The notes: a model not told the origin generated them from the sequence alone. Shown: positions 1-6,694, numbered from the stretch's first letter. The stretch: DNA of 6,776 nucleotides from Alphaproteobacteria bacterium (GCA_020851915.1 JADZBT010000183.1:1-6776); one strand, 5' to 3'. Made by a program: numbers and translations.

Positions 1-602
1 AAGAGCTTCAGCAACGCCTCATCCCAGCGGCCTTCATGGATGTTGTAGAGCAGGGTGCGTGAGGCGTTGGTGGCATCGGTCGCATGCACCTTTCCGCCCG
101 TGAGCCGCCACAGCAGAAAGCAATCCACCGTGCCGAAGGCAAGCTCTCCGCGTTCCGCCTGTTTCCGCGCATCTTTCACGTTACCCAGTATCCAAGCGAT
201 CTTGGTGGCGGAGAAATAGGGATCGAGTAACAGCCCGGTCTTGGCGCTGACAATGGGCTCGTGTCCCGCATCCTTCAGAGATTTACATAACTCCGCCGTG
301 CGCCGGTCTTGCCAGACGATAGCGTTATAGACCGGTTTGCCCGTAGCCCGGTTCCAGACGATGGTCGTCTCGCGCTGGTTGGTGATACCGATGGCGGCGA
401 CCGTTCCCGCCTGTCCCAGTACCTTCCGGCAGCTATCGAGCGTGGTCTGCCATATTTCCTCCGGGTCGTGCTCCACCCAGCCATTGGCAGGGTATATCTG
501 CCGGAATTCCTGCTGCGCCACGGCTTCGGATTCCCCCCGCTCATTGAACAGGATGGCGCGGCTGCTGGTGGTTCCCTGATCGATGGCGAGAAGATGGGGC
601 AT
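1..602 (-). CDS. glpK: Glycerol kinase, N-terminal 200 codons (truncated by window edge)
   Basis: This enzyme phosphorylates glycerol with ATP to sn-glycerol 3-phosphate in the cytoplasm, the entry step of glycerol catabolism. Read from the ATG at 602-600, the protein carries the FGGY-kinase phosphate-binding motif DQGTTSSR (residues 8-15), then GWVEHDPEEIW (41-51), NQRETT (75-80), DPYFSATK (127-134), FGTVD (156-160) and TNASRT (178-183). All are in the order and spacing of E. coli GlpK. By alignment from memory, R77-E78, W97 and Y129 correspond to the glycerol-contacting residues R83-E84, W103 and Y135 of E. coli. The start is supported by an AGGGAA-like ribosome site about nine bases upstream and by an N-terminus that begins just before the kinase core. 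The frame is open to the left edge; the family is usually about 500 residues, so roughly 60% lies outside the window. It is transcribed away from fliI and has no evident functional link to the flagellar genes. Confidence 0.96.
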   Translation of the reverse strand, partial: MPHLLAIDQGTTSSRAILFNERGESEAVAQQEFRQIYPANGWVEHDPEEIWQTTLDSCRKVLGQAGTVAAIGITNQRETTIVWNRATGKPVYNAIVWQDRRTAELCKSLKDAGHEPIVSAKTGLLLDPYFSATKIAWILGNVKDARKQAERGELAFGTVDCFLLWRLTGGKVHATDATNASRTLLYNIHEGRWDEALLKL

Positions 603-641
603 TGCGGGTTCCCTGTATGTACTTAATCGTCCGGTAGGGGT

Positions 642-670
642 ATTATATAGCGGAACATTCGCAATGCCAT
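642..670 (-). promoter_or_regulatory. Predicted sigma-70-type promoter for glpK
   Basis: On the minus strand a perfect TATAAT (plus positions 642-647) lies 17 bases downstream of ATGGCA (plus positions 665-670), which matches the -35 consensus at four of six positions. Transcription would begin near 635, giving a leader of about 32 bases that includes the ribosome site before the glpK ATG at 602. The -35 element lies only ten bases from the fliI start codon, so factors bound here could affect both divergent genes. This is a consensus match by eye, not an experimental site. Confidence 0.5.
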
Positions 671-679
671 CGGGAAACC

Positions 680-2089
680 ATGCGCCTGATCGACAGTATC
701 ATCCACGACATCGAACGCCTGCCGGAGGGGCGGGTGTCGGGCCGCGTGACCTCCGTGAAGGGGTTGTTGCTGGAGTGCGCCGGTATCGAGCAGGTGATCT
801 CCATCGGTTCGCGCTGCCGCGTATTGGCCCATGGCGGGCGCGAGGTGGTGTGCGAGGTGGTGGGATTCCGCGAGCAGGCGGCGCTGCTGATGCCCTTCAG
901 CGACCTTGAGGGCGTGGGGCTGGGCTGCAAGGTGCTGGCCGAGGGACGCGAGTCGGTGGTCTATCCCGATGAGAGCTGGCTGGGCCGCGTGGTCAACGCC
1001 ATGGGTGAGCCGGTCGATGGCGGGCCGCCGCTCGCCAAAGGCGCGTTCGCCATTCCCTACCGCAATACGCCACCGCCATCGCACCAGCGCAAGCGCGTGC
1101 GCGACAAGCTCGACCTCGGTGTGCGTCCGCTCAACACGTTCCTCACTTGTTGCCGTGGCCAGCGCATGGGGATTTTCTCCGGCTCCGGCGTAGGCAAATC
1201 CACGCTCATGTCGATGCTCGCCAAATACTCCAAATCCGATGTCAACGTCATCGGGCTGGTGGGCGAGCGCGGCAGGGAGGTGAAGGAATTCATCGAGGAT
1301 TATTTGGGCGAGGAGGGCCTTGCGCGTTCCGTCGTAGTGGTGGCGACCTCCGACGAATCCGCGCTGATGCGCCGCCAGGCGGCCTATCTCACCATGAGCA
1401 TCGCGGAGTATTTCCGCGACCGGACTCAGGACGTGCTGTGCCTCATCGACAGCCTCACGCGCTTCGCCATGTCGCAGCGCGAGATCGGCCTTTCCGCCGG
1501 GGAGCCGCCCACCAGCAAGGGCTATCCGCCCACGGTGTTCGCCGAGCTTCCGCGCCTGCTGGAGCGTGCCGGGCAGGGGACGAAGGAGCAGGGCTCCATC
1601 ACCGGCCTGTTCACCGTGCTGGTGGAGGGCGATGACCATAACGAGCCGATCTCCGATGCGGTGCGCGGCATCGTCGATGGCCACATCGTGCTGGAACGCG
1701 CGGTGGCGGAGCGCGGGCGCTTTCCTGCCATCAACATTCTGCGTAGCGTGTCGCGTACCATGCCGGATTGCAATACCCCGCAGGAGAATGTACTCATCAC
1801 TAAAGCGCGCCAGCTCATGGCCACCTACAATGACATGGAGGACATGATACGTCTGGGCGCATACCGTGCGGGCTCGGATGCGGCGGTGGATGAGGCGATC
1901 CACTACCACGCCGCGCTGGAAGAATTCCTCTCGCAATCCAAGACCGAGAACGCGCATCTCGAAGCCTGCTACGCGCAGCTTGCCAAAATACTGGGCATCG
2001 ACGACTGGAAGCGTTTCAGCCGTGGCGAGGAGGAGTTGGTAAAACGTGAGCCGCCACCACCTCAACCACCTCGCGCACGCAAAAAATGA
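680..2089 (+). CDS. fliI: Flagellar export ATPase FliI
   Basis: FliI is the hexameric ATPase at the base of the flagellar type III export apparatus and helps unfold and load rod, hook and filament subunits. The 469-residue protein is of family length. It has an N-terminal beta-barrel region (about 1-95), Walker A GSGVGKST (168-175), GERGRE with the probable catalytic glutamate E196, Walker B DVLCLIDSLTR (251-261, D257), the type III ATPase stretch PPTSKGYPPTVFAELPRLLERAG (276-298), and PAINILRSVS (349-358), which fits the F1-type alpha/beta signature, followed by R359 as likely arginine finger. The C-terminal tail (452-469) is rich in proline and basic residues. ATG 680 is the only usual start: the next upstream in-frame stop is at 635-637 with no ATG, GTG or TTG between. 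A GGGAAA at 672-677 is a close-set ribosome site. The adjacent fliJ gene favours flagellar FliI over a virulence-type paralogue. Confidence 0.97.
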   Translation: MRLIDSIIHDIERLPEGRVSGRVTSVKGLLLECAGIEQVISIGSRCRVLAHGGREVVCEVVGFREQAALLMPFSDLEGVGLGCKVLAEGRESVVYPDESWLGRVVNAMGEPVDGGPPLAKGAFAIPYRNTPPPSHQRKRVRDKLDLGVRPLNTFLTCCRGQRMGIFSGSGVGKSTLMSMLAKYSKSDVNVIGLVGERGREVKEFIEDYLGEEGLARSVVVVATSDESALMRRQAAYLTMSIAEYFRDRTQDVLCLIDSLTRFAMSQREIGLSAGEPPTSKGYPPTVFAELPRLLERAGQGTKEQGSITGLFTVLVEGDDHNEPISDAVRGIVDGHIVLERAVAERGRFPAINILRSVSRTMPDCNTPQENVLITKARQLMATYNDMEDMIRLGAYRAGSDAAVDEAIHYHAALEEFLSQSKTENAHLEACYAQLAKILGIDDWKRFSRGEEELVKREPPPPQPPRARKK

Positions 2090-2121
2090 TGTGCGCTGCG
2101 CCAAGTGTTGTATGTATTTTT

Positions 2122-2140
2122 GCAGCGGCTGCGCCGCTGC
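2122..2140. repeat. GC-rich hairpin in the fliI-fliJ gap
   Basis: A perfect 7-bp stem (arms GCAGCGG and CCGCTGC, loop CTGCG) sits 32 bases after the fliI stop. It is preceded, not followed, by a T-run, so it does not look like a Rho-independent terminator for fliI. Only two bases separate it from the next hairpin, so both may belong to one repeat unit. Confidence 0.6.
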
Positions 2141-2142
2141 TT

Positions 2143-2176
2143 CCCTCTCCCTATGGGAGAGGGGTAGGGTGAGGGG
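2143..2176. repeat. CCCTC-type intergenic palindromic repeat, copy A
   Basis: Arms CCCTCTCCC (2143-2151) and GGGAGAGGG (2155-2163) form a perfect 9-bp stem around a TAT loop, followed by a G-rich tail of the form GTAGGGTGAGGGG (2164-2176). This design is familiar from short intergenic repeats in many proteobacterial genomes. A second copy with the same 9+3+9 geometry is at 6641-6661. The tail ends 15 bases before the fliJ ATG and holds the only GAGG-like purine stretch there, so it may have taken over as a rather distant ribosome site. Confidence 0.7.
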
Positions 2177-2191
2177 CCTGCGGGTGCGACC

Positions 2192-2611
2192 ATGGAAGGA
2201 CTAGAAACCCTCATCGACCTGCACCAGAACGAGCTGGATCGCATGCGCCGGCAGATGGTGGAGCTCGAAACCCAGCGCGACAAATTCCAGATGGCGCTCG
2301 ACGCGCTGGCCGAAGAGCTCACGCAGGAGAAGCGGTTGGCTGACCGCGAGTTGTCCGTCCGCAACTATCTGGAGAATTATGTAGCGGAGAACAGCCGCCG
2401 CGCCACCATGATCCGGGGAGCGAAAGAGCGCGTACAGGGCCAGATAGACCGCCTCCAGCAGCAGATATTCGACAAATTCGGTGAACTCAAAAAATACGAG
2501 ATAGCCAAAGAACAGGCCGATCTCCGCGCCGCCAAGGAACGCGCCCACCGCGAACAGACCGAACTCGACGAAATCGCCATCGACCAGTTCAAGCGGAAAG
2601 AATCAAATTAA
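2192..2611 (+). CDS. fliJ: Flagellar export protein FliJ (coiled-coil FliI partner)
   Basis: FliJ is a small cytoplasmic coiled-coil protein that sits in the FliI hexamer like the stalk of an F-type ATPase, contacts the export gate FlhA and helps cycle chaperones. The 139-residue product is close to the family's usual length (about 147 in Salmonella), almost free of proline and glycine, and strongly charged. Two long helical stretches with heptad-like spacing are visible (about 4-62 and 70-135), and the end ELDEIAIDQFKR (124-135) resembles FliJ C-termini. The position directly after fliI is the main support, because FliJ sequences diverge fast. ATG 2192 is the only possible usual start, since an in-frame TAG lies at 2165-2167. 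There is no ribosome site at normal spacing. The 102-base, hairpin-filled gap from fliI is unusual for this pair. A generic coiled-coil protein cannot be excluded from sequence alone. Confidence 0.87.
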   Translation: MEGLETLIDLHQNELDRMRRQMVELETQRDKFQMALDALAEELTQEKRLADRELSVRNYLENYVAENSRRATMIRGAKERVQGQIDRLQQQIFDKFGELKKYEIAKEQADLRAAKERAHREQTELDEIAIDQFKRKESN

Positions 2612-2692
2612 AACAAATGGTTATGGCGATAACGCTTCGTTCATTATTTTTCTCTATGCTAGAGGAGTAAAAAACCACTCGAAATCAGTACG
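2612..2692 (+). promoter_or_regulatory. AT-rich leader with operator-like palindromes upstream of the HTH gene
   Basis: Two overlapping inverted repeats lie here: GTTAT-GGCG-ATAAC (2620-2633) and AACG-CTT-CGTT (2631-2641). They are followed by a T-rich run and TATGCT (2655-2660), a possible -10 element; no convincing -35 is seen at 17 bases. AGAGGAG (2661-2667) resembles a ribosome site but is 25 bases from the ATG at 2693, with no usual in-frame start nearer to it. The palindromes could be operators for the HTH protein encoded just downstream or, with the T-rich run, a weak terminator for fliJ. Both readings are inference. Confidence 0.3.
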
Positions 2693-4570
2693 ATGTCTGA
2701 CGAACGCGATACGGATGAATATCCAGACCTACAAGCCCGAGGATTCGTTCTAGAGAATCTGGACGACGATGGTGCTGCGGACGGTGTTGGTTTTTTCTTT
2801 CAGGACTTCCGAACCTTTGCTGACTTGCTGCTTGACTGGCAGATACATGTTGGCCTGATGGAGCCCGTGGCATTTATACGATCCATTGGATTGGATGGTT
2901 GCCTATCCGAAGAGGACTTCACTCGACTGGTGACGGATCAAGCTGCACCCGATTATTGGCTGGCACGCTATTTTACCCATTCTTTTCCTCAGGAAGTTGC
3001 GAGCAAAACTAAAGTAAAAAACCGTATTGCAGAAGCAGAGATAGATCATCCGTATTCGAAGGTAAAAATTACGGAGAAAATATTTCAAGAAAGATCCGTT
3101 TTCATACCAACGGACTCGCAGGATGATGTACCGATTGAGTCAACAAGTGCACTTCAGAATAGCGAAGCAGAAGCGCATAAGCTTGTTGATATACTTAAGG
3201 TGAAGTTTGCCCAGCTGACACCTTTGTCGGAAAATGAAGGCGCGCAGGTGAGCGAGGCTGATATGATAAGAAATTTTGCAGAAGCCTGTGGGCTTGATCC
3301 GTGGGTAATTGAAGGACTGGCTCCTTTACCTGCCTTTGTTGATGCGAAAGAGGCCGCTCGAAATATTGCCTCGTTACTCGCAGCAGATGATCCCCATGAA
3401 TATGATATGACTTACAATGCGGCGTTGTATCAATTTTGCCATGTCCAAACGCTTGATCTTGAGCGAGCGTTAAGAGAGGGAACACCTAAGAGTTTCGGCG
3501 GAATTATACGTTTGCTTCGCCTCGATCTTCAGATAAATCTGCATGAGTTGGGGCGGCGGGTACTGGAAAGGAGTTCCAGATCCGACCATGTCGGAGAGTG
3601 GGAGCGTGATGGACGTTTTCCGATAGATGGAAATACACTTCGCAAGCTTGCGATGGTTCTTGGATTAGAAGGGGACGCTATTACTCTTTTTGAGGAGAAA
3701 CGCTGGGAACAGCATGATCGTACATGGAGTGCAATACTAGAATCGGCTGATACATTTGGCACGCTACTCTGTGCGTACAGAAATCTTGCACATCTTTCTC
3801 AATCTGCACTAGCAGAGAAAATTGGCGTGTTTAAGAATTCCATTCAGCGATGGGAAAACAATACACAAATTACTGATTTTGAGAGTGATAGAACCGCTCT
3901 GAACGAAAGAACGCTCCAAAAGATATTTGATGTGTTGAATATCCCTCCACTTGGGCAGGAACGGATAATGCAAGCCCGTTGGAGGCAGCATGATCAGGAA
4001 TGGCACGATTGCCTTGCAGAAGCGGATACTTTTGGAAAACGTTTCAAAGCGCATAGAAATCTAGCGCATATCACGCTGAAAGATTTTGCGGAGCAAGTTG
4101 ACGTATCCATTGCCACGGTGTTGCGATGGCAAAGAGATGATAGACTATTGTCCATTGATGCTTCTGTGCTGGCTAAGATTGTTGATGCCTTGCATCTTGA
4201 TCCTATGGGACAGCAGCATATGGCTGCTCTTTTGGAGCAGCAGCAGGCTGCACGGAGAATGAAAGGAAGACAATTCTCCAGTGCTGTCCGGCATAAAATG
4301 GATCACGAGTGGTCGGAGAAACTTAAGGTAGCAGATACATTTGGAGATTGTTTGCAGGCTTATAGAAATCTGGCCCATCTCTCCAGAGAAGAGCTAGCGG
4401 AAAGTCTAGGGGTATCGGACACAACTGTTGGGCGTTGGGAGGTAAACACCAGACTTTCATCCATCAATGATGGGGTGTTAACAGAAATGGCCAATGTTCT
4501 TGGTTTAGAAAAAAATCAGGTTTCTCATCTTTCCTCGTTGATTGAGAAGCAAAGGGGCATGTCCAGATAA
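2693..4570 (+). CDS. Protein with four tandem XRE/Cro-C1-type helix-turn-helix units and an unknown N-terminal region
   Basis: The likely role is DNA binding by several XRE-type helix-turn-helix domains in one chain; the target is unknown. The C-terminal 360 residues hold four units whose turn regions fall near 281-310, 368-393, 460-484 and 563-587. Units 2-4 each start with D-x-x-W-x(3)-L-x-x-ADTFG and then A(Y/H)RNLAH, a helix resembling LAEKIGV or LAESLGV, and a recognition helix ending in RW. Unit 1 (from F268) is more diverged, ending in EWERDGRF. Each unit closes with a helical segment of the type LxKIxxxLxLxP. Residues 1-260 are acidic and unrecognised; about 36-98 look folded, 105-190 look like a charged linker. 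I see no membrane segment, signal peptide or catalytic motif. GC is clearly lower than in the flanking genes, suggesting transfer. No ribosome site lies at normal spacing. It may be autoregulatory or regulate neighbouring flagellar genes, but nothing shows this directly. Confidence 0.85.
   Translation: MSDERDTDEYPDLQARGFVLENLDDDGAADGVGFFFQDFRTFADLLLDWQIHVGLMEPVAFIRSIGLDGCLSEEDFTRLVTDQAAPDYWLARYFTHSFPQEVASKTKVKNRIAEAEIDHPYSKVKITEKIFQERSVFIPTDSQDDVPIESTSALQNSEAEAHKLVDILKVKFAQLTPLSENEGAQVSEADMIRNFAEACGLDPWVIEGLAPLPAFVDAKEAARNIASLLAADDPHEYDMTYNAALYQFCHVQTLDLERALREGTPKSFGGIIRLLRLDLQINLHELGRRVLERSSRSDHVGEWERDGRFPIDGNTLRKLAMVLGLEGDAITLFEEKRWEQHDRTWSAILESADTFGTLLCAYRNLAHLSQSALAEKIGVFKNSIQRWENNTQITDFESDRTALNERTLQKIFDVLNIPPLGQERIMQARWRQHDQEWHDCLAEADTFGKRFKAHRNLAHITLKDFAEQVDVSIATVLRWQRDDRLLSIDASVLAKIVDALHLDPMGQQHMAALLEQQQAARRMKGRQFSSAVRHKMDHEWSEKLKVADTFGDCLQAYRNLAHLSREELAESLGVSDTTVGRWEVNTRLSSINDGVLTEMANVLGLEKNQVSHLSSLIEKQRGMSR
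3743..4390 (+). repeat. Internal protein-coding repeats (HTH units 2-4)
   Basis: The ADTFG codons begin at 3746, 4022 and 4331, so the unit recurs at 276 and 309 bases. Over the 18 residues starting at ADTFG, units 2 and 4 share 15 identities and units 2 and 3 share 11. At DNA level the words GATAC-TTTGG and AGAAATCT are kept between the copies. Unit 3 is longer because of a Gln/Arg-rich linker (about residues 516-533). The pattern indicates stepwise duplication inside the gene, not repeated acquisition. Confidence 0.8.
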
Positions 4571-4583
4571 AAGAAGCAGAGTT

Positions 4584-6602
4584 TCACACCACCACCGCTT
4601 CCGTCGCGGGTAGTGCCACTTCCTGCATCGGGTCGAGTGGGAATCGTTGTACGGCCTGAAAACTCACCGTCCCGGCGATGGGGGAATCCAGCAGCGAATC
4701 GCGGAATATCTGCGCGATGCTTTCGCGCACATCCTTGCCCAGCGCACGGAGGGAGCGCACCATCAGGTCGAAGCTTTTCGTATTCTTCTGTTCCTTATAC
4801 AGCCCGTCGAGCTGCACTTCTCCCATCTGTGTCAGGTTCACTTCCACCACCACCCGCGTGCCGCCGGAGCGTTTCTTTCCGTCTTTCTTGTGTTCCTCCG
4901 GGTCGCGCTTGATGAACATGCGCGCCTGCTGCAATTCATGGCCGTCGAAGACGGGGAACAGCAGTGTCTGCCAGTTCTGCCCCGGCGCTTGCGTGAACGC
5001 CTGCCGTATCGCGCCGAACTCCGCGCCCAGCCGGTGGAGCAGGTTGCCTTTGCCGCTATCCTCCAGCATCTGTACCACGTCATTCCCCAGCCATTTGCGT
5101 ACGTCGCCGCTGCCAAGCGCCACCATGAAGAACAGCGTGGAGGAGGTGAGACTGGCATCGGCGCGGGGGATCGCGCCACCCTGCAGCAGGCGGGCGGCGA
5201 GTTCCGGCTGGTGCGTCTGTAGCAGCGTGTAGAGTTCCTTCAGCGAATCCCAGCGCGTGGCAAGCTCGGTGACGGTTGCGGGTGTGGTACGCGAAGCGAT
5301 GCTGGCGGATGTGACGGCGGCCTCTTCTCCCTCGACCGGTATAGCATAGGACGGCGCGCCCGGCGTGGTGGAGAGCACCTGCACGGTTAATTTCGTATTG
5401 GGCGGCACGGCGATGTCGGCGGGCAGGCGCAGGTTTCCCAGCGGCGTCAGCGCGATGCGTTCGCCGGTCGCGGCATCCGTGCCAGTGATGGTGGCGGGGA
5501 TGGCGATGGCTCTCGCCGACGAGGACGGTGGCGGTGCGGCGGCGGAGATCAGCACCCCGGCATTCGCGGGGATGGGGGCGGCGGGCCGTGCGGAAGCGGC
5601 TGCCGGAGTGCCTGCCGTCGGCGTGGCTACCGTTTCAGGACGGGCGGAGGTGACCGTGGTGGCAAGCGATGCTGCGGCCAATGGCTGTGCAGATTGCTGC
5701 GGCGTGGGCGCGGCGGCGGTATTCCCCGGTGCGATGACGGGAGCCTCCGGGCGGGATGCTGCCGGGGAGGGAGCGGTTCCCGTTGCGGTCGCCGGGAGCG
5801 GAGCCGATATTTCCGTGGTGACAACGGTGGCGGTGGTTCCCTGTGCAGGGAGCGGTTGTTGAACGGGGGATGCCAGCGGAGTGGGAATCTGCGCCTGTGG
5901 CGCGGGTGCATTCGCAACGGGCGCGCCTTGTGGCGGCGTATAGGGCGCGGGCGGCTGGTTGGTGAGTACGCGCAGCGTCAGCGTCGTGCCCGGATCCAGA
6001 CGGGGGGGGAGGGAGTCGGTGGCTTTTCCCGCCGCCTCGAAGTTGGAGCGCAGGATCTCCAGCGCACCCGGCTCCGTGCGCGTCAGGCGTGCGGTGACGA
6101 CGCTGCCCTTATCGAGATTCCGGTAAGAAGTTTCGGCGGCGATCTCCTGTTTCTGGATCACATCCGGTGCGGGGCGGTTATAGGCCTGCGCTTCCGGTTG
6201 CACCGGCACGCGCGGAGCATTGCTGGGCGCGGGGTTGTTGCGGGTCACGACCACGTCGGTGATGTCGTCCAGCCCCGGTGATTGCAGTTTCTCGATGGGG
6301 ACGCCGTCCACCGATACGATGCGCGCCTGAAACTGCGCGCCGGAATGCTCCACGCGCAGCACCACCTTGCTGCCGGTCTGTAAAAAATGCGAGCGGTGCA
6401 GCGTGATGTCGCCCTGCGTCGTACGCAGGAGGGGATTGCCCTTCTCGTCGCGGCTGACGACCGTGCCGGTGAGCAATGTGCCCGCCGCGAGATTCACCAG
6501 CGCCTGCGGCGTACCCCGCGTAGCGCCACTGGTTTCCGTCCCGCCCAGCACGATCTGTACCAGATTCTGCAAAGGCGCGGTAATAAAGCGATCATCTGCC
6601 AT
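4584..6602 (-). CDS. fliK: FliK-like flagellar hook-length control protein
   Basis: FliK is secreted through the flagellar export apparatus, gauges hook length and makes FlhB switch from hook to filament substrates. This 672-residue protein has the expected plan: a variable N-terminal part, a long Pro/Ala/Thr-rich flexible linker (about 215-365) and a compact C-terminal part. Residues 583-652, with VVVEVNLTQMGEVQLDG then a helix and GTVSFQAV, resemble the Flg_hook domain in which a beta strand leads into 'LGxV'. Three segments (about 41-97, 166-213, 366-415) share a G-x(3)-T-(G/A) start, a hydrophobic strand and an ending like GTxLTLRV, suggesting repeated small beta-barrels. The usual substrate-switch sequences are not obvious, so the symbol is tentative; another flagellar-locus protein with a Flg_hook-like end is the alternative. 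The ATG at 6602-6600 has no clear ribosome site. It converges on the HTH gene with a 13-base gap. Confidence 0.62.
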   Translation of the reverse strand: MADDRFITAPLQNLVQIVLGGTETSGATRGTPQALVNLAAGTLLTGTVVSRDEKGNPLLRTTQGDITLHRSHFLQTGSKVVLRVEHSGAQFQARIVSVDGVPIEKLQSPGLDDITDVVVTRNNPAPSNAPRVPVQPEAQAYNRPAPDVIQKQEIAAETSYRNLDKGSVVTARLTRTEPGALEILRSNFEAAGKATDSLPPRLDPGTTLTLRVLTNQPPAPYTPPQGAPVANAPAPQAQIPTPLASPVQQPLPAQGTTATVVTTEISAPLPATATGTAPSPAASRPEAPVIAPGNTAAAPTPQQSAQPLAAASLATTVTSARPETVATPTAGTPAAASARPAAPIPANAGVLISAAAPPPSSSARAIAIPATITGTDAATGERIALTPLGNLRLPADIAVPPNTKLTVQVLSTTPGAPSYAIPVEGEEAAVTSASIASRTTPATVTELATRWDSLKELYTLLQTHQPELAARLLQGGAIPRADASLTSSTLFFMVALGSGDVRKWLGNDVVQMLEDSGKGNLLHRLGAEFGAIRQAFTQAPGQNWQTLLFPVFDGHELQQARMFIKRDPEEHKKDGKKRSGGTRVVVEVNLTQMGEVQLDGLYKEQKNTKSFDLMVRSLRALGKDVRESIAQIFRDSLLDSPIAGTVSFQAVQRFPLDPMQEVALPATEAVVV

Positions 6603-6609
6603 GGGGTTA

Positions 6610-6638
6610 CTTATAAACTCGAACGATACGATTTACCA
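6610..6638 (-). promoter_or_regulatory. Possible promoter of the fliK-like gene giving a near-leaderless message
   Basis: On the minus strand TATAAG (plus 6610-6615) matches the -10 consensus at five of six positions, with a weak -35 candidate TGGTAA (plus 6633-6638, three of six) 17 bases upstream. Only seven bases separate the -10 from the ATG, so transcription would begin at or next to the start codon. That would fit the absence of a ribosome site, but the match is modest. Confidence 0.25.
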
Positions 6639-6640
6639 CT

Positions 6641-6661
6641 CCCTCCCCCGTAGGGGGAGGG
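6641..6661. repeat. CCCTC-type intergenic palindromic repeat, copy B
   Basis: Arms CCCTCCCCC (6641-6649) and GGGGGAGGG (6653-6661) form a perfect 9-bp stem around a GTA loop, 38 bases upstream of the fliK-like start. The tail continues TCGGGGCG, then a stretch with its own hairpin, then GGGTGGGGGC (6701-6710). The geometry equals that of copy A at 2143-2163. Confidence 0.7.
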
Positions 6662-6681
6662 TCGGGGCGTGCCTCGGCGAA

Positions 6682-6694
6682 GCTCCGAAGGAGC
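6682..6694. repeat. Small hairpin inside the copy B tail
   Basis: GCTCC and GGAGC form a perfect 5-bp stem around GAA. It lies between the G-rich halves of the copy B tail (ending near 6667 and resuming at 6701), as if a short segment had been added within the repeat or were a second module of it. No gene is visible around it. Confidence 0.45.

Noticed and set aside
623..2104. A 493-codon open frame on the minus strand opposite fliI
   Set aside because: It is fully antisense to fliI, which has every expected motif. The translation is rich in His/Arg/Ala, typical of the mirror frame of a high-GC gene, and shows no recognisable domain.
2122..2163. The two hairpins as a Rho-independent terminator after fliI
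   Set aside because: Neither stem is followed by a T-run on the plus strand; the only T-run lies before the first stem. On the minus strand the stem is followed by A, not T.
2090..2191. CRISPR array or attachment site in the repeat-rich gaps
   Set aside because: There are only single palindromes with no regular spacers. No tRNA, integrase or duplicated core sequence was found around them or in 6603-6776.
2641..2667. AGAGGAG at 2661-2667 as the ribosome site of the HTH gene
   Set aside because: It lies 25 bases before the ATG, and no in-frame ATG, GTG or TTG lies at a suitable distance. It is kept only as a remark in the leader entry.
2693..4570. HTH gene as a toxin-antitoxin or phage repressor module
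   Set aside because: No partner toxin, integrase or phage gene adjoins it; the neighbours are fliJ and the fliK-like gene. Its length of 625 residues with four HTH units is far beyond usual antitoxins or CI-type repressors.
4647..5862. Long plus-strand open frames (about 165-190 codons) opposite the fliK-like gene
   Set aside because: They are mirror frames of a Pro/Ala-rich high-GC gene, giving Gly/Ala/Val- or Arg-rich translations without domain signs. The minus-strand frame is complete and has family features.
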